Below, piece after piece: positions 55,679-64,000 of a stretch of 64,000 bases of DNA. The DNA lies in assembly GCA_047495785.1 (NCBI GenBank), contig JBLDXI010000001.1, positions 2,542,001 through 2,606,000 of the forward strand, given 5' to 3'. The translations under genes were made by a program, and so were the position numbers. The notes under the pieces were generated by a model. The model ran no database searches. It saw only the letters and a program-made list of their open reading frames with translations, and was not told where the DNA came from. Origin of the DNA: Lepidodermella squamata (Eukaryota > Gastrotricha). Position 1 is the stretch's first letter. Each line of letters opens with the position of its first letter.

Positions 55679-56906
55679 TTAGTTTGTAGTCATAGTTAGT
55701 CGAATCCAGTCCAGGAAAACGCTTACACGTGTGTAAACACCTAGTATCAAAAAACTCATTAAAACAAATTAATAATTTGCGTTCGATCCAACCTGGTAAG
55801 CCGACTCCGCAAACCGTTCCCCAACTGACAATTCCAACCTGAACGAAAACTGGGCTGTCAGGCGATTGTCGCATGATCAAAGGCCCGCCACTGTCGCCCT
55901 GACATGCGTCCTTAACCCCAGCGTTTGCACACAGCATTGTATCGTCAACATCGATGAAAACAAAGCGCTTCTCACAATCTGGGTTCGTCATAGTGTAAAG
56001 TTCAACTTTCTGAAGGGTATTAGCTGAGAAACCACCTTGAATAGCAATAGAATAAGAATTAGCAAAAATTTGGCGAATTTATCCATGGGGAAGGTTTTTA
56101 CCATCGATCATGTAGCCCCATCCAGCGGCAACTGTAGCATTCCGATCGAGGCTTCCGATGTCTGATTGTGGTAGGCAAATGTCTCGAATATTGCTGTCAA
56201 AAGTCAGCGGAGAAGCCAGTTTTATCAATGCAACATCATTTGACATTGTCAATGGATCGAAGTCTTTGTGAGGAAGAATTGTCGCCACTTTGACGTAGAC
56301 CTCAGTTGTATCAGCATTTAAAAGGCGATGTTCCCCGGCTACGACACGTATTCGGCTGAGAGTCAGTGAGGAAGTGACGTCGAGTCCCTGAAAGCAGTGA
56401 GCAGCTGTGAGGATGTAGTACTGATTCAGGATTGAACCGCCGCAAATGTGCTCGCTGTCCCTTTGGATGCTAACAAGCCACTAGGAGTAAAGAGTAAAGA
56501 ATATGACTTAATGTTGTGAAACTTCATCAAAGCACCGGAAACTCGTTAGGAAAAGCATCTTCCCCATTGGCGATTCTGTTCATTTGTTGCTCTGTCTTTC
56601 CAGCTAGACTTCCATACTTTGAAACACCACAGCTGTCTGTAGAAGTCTAAATTTGATACATACTCGTATTTTCAGCTTTCATCTCTTACAATCAAGAGGA
56701 TTTATGGTTGTCACGTCTGGTGGAAGGGTCACAATCGGCACGCAGCATTTCTTGCTACTTAGAGTTCCACAGCGAAGATTTGGATCTTCGTAGTAATCAT
56801 CTTTGCAACTGAAATCGCAGTAAGACCCAGGTTTATCCCCGCAGTTCCAGAAATCTCCGCGAGTCTTATTCACGAGTAGAAACAGTAACAATACGGTGCA
56901 AATCAT
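55679..56906 (-). CDS. Serine protease 1, trypsin-like zymogen with N-terminal six-cysteine domain (333 residues)
   Basis: Exons: 56690-56906, 56536-56636, 56102-56480, 55793-56035 and 55679-55740, all in phase. Signal peptide [16 protein letters not shown]; six-Cys domain [13 protein letters not shown]...KKCCVP; linker with a Cys (SCGVSKYG) likely disulphide-bonded to the catalytic part; activation site [16 protein letters not shown]. Catalytic residues are present: His in LTAAHC, Asp in SNDVALI, Ser in [17 protein letters not shown] places Asp at the specificity site, so cleavage after Arg/Lys is expected. A secreted protease, probably in a cascade. It is the shortest of the four because the linker is one residue shorter and the first domain is more compact. 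Confidence 0.83.
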
Positions 56907-57028
56907 TTTTTAAAAGGTGCGTGTCCGTCCGATGTTAACTTGTTGAGTTTTTATTTGTTGGGCATATCTCAAAGTATGCATAAATTATATTTATCTAAAT
57001 TAGAGTCAATTTCAGTTCTGTTCCGATA

Positions 57029-58260
57029 TCAATTTGTTGCCATAGTCGTTTTCATCCAGGTCGTAAACGCGCTTACACGGGTATACACGCCTACAACGAA
57101 GGTTCAATAAGTTCGAAATCCCGATTTAATTAAGAAAAGATGCCTACCGGGATATCCTTGGGCGCAACCATAGCCCCAACTCACAAGGCCGACCTGAATA
57201 AAAACGGGGCTGTTGAGGGATTGTCGCATTATTAATGGACCCCCGCTGTCTCCGTTGCATGCGTCCTTAGTATCAGCCTGGGCACAGAGCTCGTTCTTAC
57301 TAACGCCTTCTCCGACCTCTGAGTACTCATCGTTGCATTGCGTGTTTGTGATTGTAATTAGTTGTGTTTTCTGAAGCGTTGAAGGAGAAGATCCATCTAT
57401 ATGATTCTTTGTAAATAAATATTATCAGAAATCTAAGAAGAGCAACCTTGTTGGGTGAGTCCCCATCCGGCAAGAATAGTGATGTTACGATCAAGATTGC
57501 CTATGCTCGAATCCGCTAAGCATATCTCGCGAATATTGCTATTAAACCTGAGAGAAACTGAAACTTTGACCAGGGCAATATCATTCGCAAGTGTGATGGT
57601 GTTGAATTTATCGTGCATTACAATGCTAGCCACCCTCGAGTAGACTTCAGAGGAATCAGCGCTGTACAGCCGATGTTCGCCTGATACAACTCGAATTTTC
57701 GAAAGAGTTGTCTTAGAGGTGACATCAACGTCTGTGAAGCAGTGGGCTGCAGTCAAAATCCAGTTATTGTTAATTATAGATCCGCCGCAAAAATGTTCTC
57801 CATCCATCTGTAAACTGACGATCCACTGAAAAAAGAGATGATTAAGGAGAGCATGATTACAGGCTTCAGAGCAAACAAACCGGAAATTCGTTCGGGTAAG
57901 TGTCTTCGCCATCTGTAATATAGTTCGTCGTCTTCTTTATCAATTTCCCAGCCTCTGATCCATATTTTGAAACGCCGCAGTCATCTGATGTCATTGCTCA
58001 GCTTTTTCAATTAATATTTTAAAAAGCTTACAATTCAGAGGATTGACAGTAGTCATGGAAGCCGGCACCGTGACAACAGGAACGCAGCATTTCTTACTAG
58101 AGATTCTTCCGCAGGTGTAAGCTGATTCTTCATAGTAGCCGCTTTTGCATTTATAATCGCAATATGCTCCCGGTCTCACGAAGCAATCCGAATTTTGGCA
58201 TATCGCGTGATCGAATGCAAGGATCAGAGCAAGTATTAAGGAATAAACCGTGTATGCCAT
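57029..58260 (-). CDS. Serine protease 2, trypsin-like with altered activation site (340 residues)
   Basis: Exons: 58032-58260, 57881-57984, 57447-57825, 57148-57396 and 57029-57090. Signal peptide YSLILALILAFDHAIC; six-Cys domain CFVRPGAYCDYKC...KKCCVP; linker with KYGSEAGK. The catalytic triad is complete (LTAAHC, ANDIALV, GDSGGP) and Asp at the specificity site (KDACNGDSGGP) predicts trypsin-like cleavage. The activation junction is unusual: where relatives have Arg before Ile (R-I-V-N-G), this protein has Y-I-T-D-G, so the residue before the new N-terminus is Tyr. It may be activated by a chymotrypsin-like enzyme or stay inactive. Confidence 0.82.
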
Positions 58261-58552
58261 CTCTCCTAAGTAGCTCTAATCGGGTGGAATTAATTCGGTG
58301 CAAAATCCCGTTTGCGACTCTTGATTTCTTATCGCTATACGTTATCTCTTTTAGACACAGAATAGTAACACACGCCATTTTCAAGTCTGGATTAGCCCCA
58401 CCCGGGCAACCTTCGAACTGCAGAGTCAATAAGCAATTGGGGGAAATCGTGACAAAGATATGGAGCTTTCCAAGAACATACTCTGCGTCATTGGTGTCTT
58501 TTTGTTTATTTTAGCTTCAGATTAGAGAGAACGGAAGACGACCATGAAGAAA

Positions 58553-59734
58553 TTAATTAGTTGCCATGGTCTGCTGGATCCATTTGTAGTAGGAACTGAC
58601 ACGCGTATGACCACCTGATGAGAGCCAATTAAACCTTTCACAATTCATTAAAAACGGTAACTTACTAGGGGTTCCATAGCTGTCGACACAGCGCCATACG
58701 CTGATGATGCCGACTTGGGTGAAGGTTGCGACCCCATCAACTGTCTTCCGAATCATGACAGGTCCGCCTTTATCACCGGCACACACATCTCTCGATCCCG
58801 GATTGGTGCAGAATGCCGTGGCTTTGAAATGTTCATATCCGTAGGCCCTGTCACATTCAGCCTTCGACATTGTCACAAGTCGAACTTTTTGAAGTGTGTT
58901 GGCATAAATGCTGGCTGGAAATAAATCAGAGGGTGATTCGAGAGGGTGATTTTCTTAAGAAATCTTACCAGTAGATCGTTGACCCCATCCAATAGCTATG
59001 GTTGAGTTCTTCGGCAAACTTCCAATAGTTTCATCAGCCAGGCAGACTTCTCTAATATTGCTGTCGAACTTTAAAGGTTGAGCTAGCTTGATCAGCGCAA
59101 TGTCGTCATGCGTGTAGATTTCATCCAGCTTGTATTGTGGATGTTTTATGATTTTTGTTACCTTCGCGTAAACTTCAGTTGCGTCAACATTCAGCATTTT
59201 GTGCTCACCAGCAACCACTCGGGTTTTTTCAATTGTGTATGAGTTGTTTACAACCATATCGCGGTAGCATGATGCAGCGGTTAGCACCCATTGTCGATTA
59301 ATGATTGTTCCGCCGCAAAGGTGAGAGCTTTCGAACTGGATGCTCACCATCCATGGAAACTCATTCGGATAAGTGTCTTCGCCGTCGTTAATATACAAAA
59401 TCGGACTGTTTCCTATCTTTCCAGCCTCAGAGCCGTATTTTGACACGCCACAAGTATCTTAATTAAGAAGAGAACATTTAGTAGAAACGACTCAATCCCG
59501 TAGCTTACATTGGAGAGGATTAAGCGTTGTCATGTCGCCTGGCAGTTTCAGGTCTGGTGCACAGCATTTCTTACTGGTGAGAAGCCCGCATCTCAGATAA
59601 GGGTCCACGGAATAGCCTGCTTTGCAGTTGTAGTCGCAATAGCTTCCGGGCTTTTTGTCACAATCAGCAAATGATGCTTCGGAACACCCGAGCGTGATTC
59701 CGATCAAAACTAGGATGCTGATTTCTTTAGCCAT
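58553..59734 (-). CDS. Serine protease homologue 3, catalytically dead (341 residues)
   Basis: Exons: 59509-59734, 58969-59457, 58666-58914 and 58553-58614. The intron that separates EFP from WxVS in the other three genes is absent. Signal peptide KEISILVLIGITLGCSEA; six-Cys domain CDKKPGSYCDYNC...KKCCAP. The catalytic His is replaced by Ser (LTAASC) and the nucleophile Ser by Lys (CAGDKGGP); the Asp remains (HDDIALI). The activation site is also lost (P-I-L-Y-I-N-D-G). The conserved SWG near the pocket reads SVWRC. All exons are open and spliced in phase, so it is a pseudoprotease rather than a pseudogene. Such homologues act as cofactors or decoys in arthropod cascades; that role is inference here. 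An upstream in-frame ATG at 59779 is less likely as start. Confidence 0.82.
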
Positions 59735-60183
59735 TTCTGGTACAAGCCTTTGGAATATATATGGGTACCGAGGAAGCAAGTGGGCCTAATTTAAATAGGT
59801 TCTTATCGACAGTCGTGGCGCCATAATTCCAATTGTATTTTGCGATATGGACATCTCCTTTAGTTTGTTTAGTGTCCGCCATAAACAGGCAATATTTTGA
59901 CCTAATAGATAAGTTTTTTCTTTCGCAACTTTTCTGTCTTGAGGGCTTGAGGGCAAGGATCATTAAAGACTCTTTCAATGCAAATATTTCTGAGCCATGG
60001 CAGATTTCGAATGTTTCAACTTTAGAATTGTAATTAGAGGAGAAACCATACGGTCAAGTTAAGTCGATCTTCGGAATAAAAACGTGGTATATAAGCTGTT
60101 GCTACGCTTTACTAGATAATTCGCTTTTGTCAATTTAGGATTATTAGTTAAATTGTCATTGTTCCGGGCGAATTGACTGGGAA

Positions 60184-61460
<1,277 letters not shown>

Positions 61461-62116
61461 TAGGAAAGAAACTTCAATTTTCCTCGGTATTTATAACCGA
61501 TGAAGCTTTATCTTAATTATGCATTTCTTTTATTCGTGCGCAATAATTTGCGACAGCCAATTTTGTTACGCCCTCCTCTTCTTCGGCTAAAATTGACCTC
61601 TTCCACATGGTCGTGTGAACTAAATCTTAAGTACGCGTGGGGACATTTTTAATTTAGAGTTATTTTTATGACATTTGAATATGATCGCAACGAATTCATG
61701 GCCATTTTCGGTTTTTAATCTTGAGATAGTGGCCGATCTAATAAATTATTCATGCTGTGTCTAACGCTGTAAGGATTAGTCTCTTCTTCAAAGCGGCCGC
61801 GCTCAAGGCGACACTTGCTGGCGCCCTAAACACACTTGCGCGTCGCCCGTCAACCAAGTTGCGCCATTAATTATTCATCCGGTGCCAATGCGCCCCTCAA
61901 GTAGTAACACGTTTCCGTTGAGCTGTGCTAAAGAAACAATGCGTTAGACTGCAAGTGGAAGTGATAGAGAAAAGAAATAAATATTAAATGAGACGAAGTT
62001 CAATACTAGTGAAACGACTAGAACATATTTTCTTATGATAGAGAGACGCCTTGACCGTCTATCCGTTGACAAATGCTTAGACTACGAGGTGTGAAATCAA
62101 AGTCATAGCTGCTGTT
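61461..62116. other. Intergenic between divergent protease 4 and EB10
   Basis: 0.66 kb with promoters of both genes. A GC-rich patch at 61790-61860 (GCGGCCGCGCTCAAGGCG). No other gene. Confidence 0.5.
61488..61495 (-). promoter_or_regulatory. TATA-like box of protease 4
   Basis: The minus strand reads TATAAATA, 28-35 bases upstream of ATG 61460 and 52-59 upstream of ATG 61436. The distance suits transcription starting just before 61460 and translation from 61436. Confidence 0.45.
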
Positions 62117-64000
62117 ATGTCTTTTTCAGCTCAATGTTTGCAGGTTACTACTGATCTTTCATCAAAATCGAATAATTCAAGCTGTATTTTCTCCCAGATC
62201 CTATTCAGAGTCGCAATTGTGAGTCTCGTTTCGGCTAATCTTACCTCTGGTCAAACCACCCAGACCAATGCAGTAAATTCCGTCGGGAAAGGTAAGCAAA
62301 TTTAATCGAATCTGTCAAATTCTTTCGTATATCATAGTCAATAAGAGGAAGCTTTGAAATTTGAAATTATTGAGGAATTATTGCGCAATTGGGATAGATT
62401 ATGCCCGAATATCCATATCTATGTTGACTTCTACAGGGGGAAATAAAGCATATCCGGGGAATATCAAAAATCATCCGCTCTAATAGTATAGCACAGTTGT
62501 TTAATTTCAGCTGTATGATAAAATTCACATTTACATATAGTCATATTGGATATCGTTGATGTTCTAAATTTTGCGTATGACCATAAATTCAGAATCGAAA
62601 TTTCCTTTCGGTCGGGCGAGTCTTGAAAATTTCAATGGAGTAATTTCCATCAGATACCATTAAACTTCAAAACACGAATGAAATGGAGCATGTTGAGAAT
62701 CTCGGGAAATTTAGGATAAATCTAAATTTATATAATAGCAATATATGGCTTGAATTTCTAGAGGTTTTGTACAGCTAACATCTAGCTGATTTTCAAAGTA
62801 GGCACGCGTGCCATTTTTCGAATGAGTCCTTGTTAGTCCGTTCACAGCACTAATATCTTAAAATCATTCGTTTTCCATTCTGTGATAGCGTGTACGTACA
62901 ACAGCGATTGCTCTGGCCCAAATGAGTACTGCAAAATTACGAAAAACATAAACCCACCATGCACAACTGGCTACTGTGATTGCCTCTCTTGTTATGGAGT
63001 CGATCAGTACAACATTTGCACACCATGTAAGTCTCTAGCTCTGTTACAAACAATACCCAAATTAAATCTCGGATATTTTCAAGTTGTAACAAAGAAAATC
63101 GGAGACTATTGCACCGGCGCTGCGAATGAAATTATCCTACCAGTTTACGGTGAATGTGTCAATAAGAAAGTACAATGCAAGCTTGGCTACATTGCAAATG
63201 GGACACTATACTGCGTTAATGACCCGGATAACACGAGATTACCTGAAGGAGCGCCTTGCACTTACACTTCTGACTGCCAGGGCGATATGTGGTGCAGCCC
63301 ATGGTACGGGGTTTGTGAGTGTAAGGATGAGCAGTTTCGTTTCGACACCACAGCTCGACTGTGTGTTCGCCGTGAATTCAATGACACATGTAGTTACAAC
63401 TCGCAGTGTAAAGTACGAGGACTCAAATGGTCTGGGTACACTTACAACGCCGGCGTTTGCTCCGACGGTCTGTGTAACTGTGGCAGCAACACGGAAACTG
63501 TTGTTGCCTACACTAATCCAACAACTGGCGCTTTGCTGACTAAAACGATTTGCGTCAATAATAATGCGAAAACTGGGCTGATAAATGGGTCTGTTTGCTA
63601 CAACGATCCGGTTTATGATGGTGATGTCGATGACGTCGCTGTCTGCTCGAAAAATTTTGTATGCGCGAGATGCCCCGAAGATACTAATTTACCCACTTGG
63701 AAAGGAACGTGTCGTAAGTGTTTGGTTGTTAAAAGAACCTCTGAATAATGCTTCATTATTAATCAGGGTTTTATGCGGCTGTTCCTGCCCCGCCTGTTTG
63801 TTACATCAGCCCTGGAATCTATCCTGGAAATAACGCCGTCACCATTCCATCAACCAGGAGGCCGAAAACTACAACCACGACAAGTGTTTACGACACTTGG
63901 AGCTGGGCTGATCGGACAATGGCGATGGTTGCAAACGAAACTTGGACGCAATGGCTGCCATACTTGAGGCAGTGCTCTGAGCAGCTCGTTTGCTGGGTCA
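62117..64000 (+). CDS. EB10: secreted cysteine-rich protein, runs off the window end
   Basis: Exons 62117-62291, 62889-63026, 63084-63713 and 63767 onward, still open at 64000. The N-terminus has an internal hydrophobic stretch (SQILFRVAIVSLVSANLTSG), a late signal peptide or anchor. Blocks: CTYNSDCSGPNEYC, PPCTTGYCDCLSCY, YCTGAANEI, CVNKKVQCKLGY, PCTYTSDCQGDMWC, EFNDTCSYNSQCKVRGLKWS, GYTYNAGVC, CNCGSNTE, KTICVNNNAKTGLINGSVCY, and VCSKNFVCARCPED ending GTCR. The first cysteine block is in one exon (intron lost). The 57-base intron 63027-63083 is a multiple of three with no in-frame stop. The Thr-rich tail has begun (RRPKTTTTTSV). First intron about 600 bases. Confidence 0.75.

Noticed and set aside
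63027-63083. Treating EB10 62889-63713 as one exon because the frame is open
   Set aside because: The 57-base stretch has a donor (GTAAGT) and acceptor at the phase-1 family position and lacks cysteines, so it is an intron.

Overview
This is animal (metazoan) nuclear DNA. Genes carry GT-AG introns, mostly 45-70 bases, with AATAAA signals downstream, and the families are animal ones: tetraspanin, class C receptors with a venus-flytrap domain, trypsin-like proteases with an N-terminal six-cysteine domain, and GPI-anchored EB-like cysteine-rich proteins. The compact layout and family content suggest a small-genome protostome. A tardigrade or similar ecdysozoan is my guess; nothing in the window proves it. 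Exon models were joined by hand from splice signals and reading phase, and they close in phase unless I say otherwise.

Layout. 1-2462: a possible terminal exon of an unknown gene, then a complete seven-exon tetraspanin. 2740-16360: a segmental duplication. Each copy holds an intronless GABA-B-type class C receptor followed by glycosyltransferase-like sequence. The two copies are separated by a dead jockey-like LINE split by a hAT element. A truncated glycosyltransferase pseudogene at the end of copy 1 runs into a perfect 113-bp inverted repeat. 13731-18924: three glycosyltransferase-like genes (B, C, D). 19807-22415: a third, diverged class C receptor. 23577-25944: an unrecognised 702-residue protein. 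26836-29642: glycosyltransferase E, whose intron is swollen by nested transposons. 31768-64000: an array of nine related secreted cysteine-rich genes (EB1-EB10; EB1 spans two modules, and numbering treats each gene once as EB1, EB2 ... EB10 with EB10 running off the window, i.e. ten loci), all on the plus strand. Interspersed are glycosyltransferases F and G, a seven-transmembrane receptor (minus strand, 48926-50260) and four serine-protease genes (minus strand, 55679-61460).

How the parts may work together. The cysteine-rich proteins have a signal peptide, a fixed cysteine scaffold, a Ser/Thr-rich stretch and a hydrophobic C-terminus, so they look like cell-surface GPI proteins. The glycosyltransferase-like proteins are type II membrane proteins with a D-T-D-A/T motif, as expected for the Golgi. 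The proteases are secreted zymogens, one of them catalytically dead. The locus therefore reads as a fast-duplicating surface and secretory region (receptors, surface proteins, sugar-modifying enzymes, protease cascade parts). A functional link between these groups is inference only.
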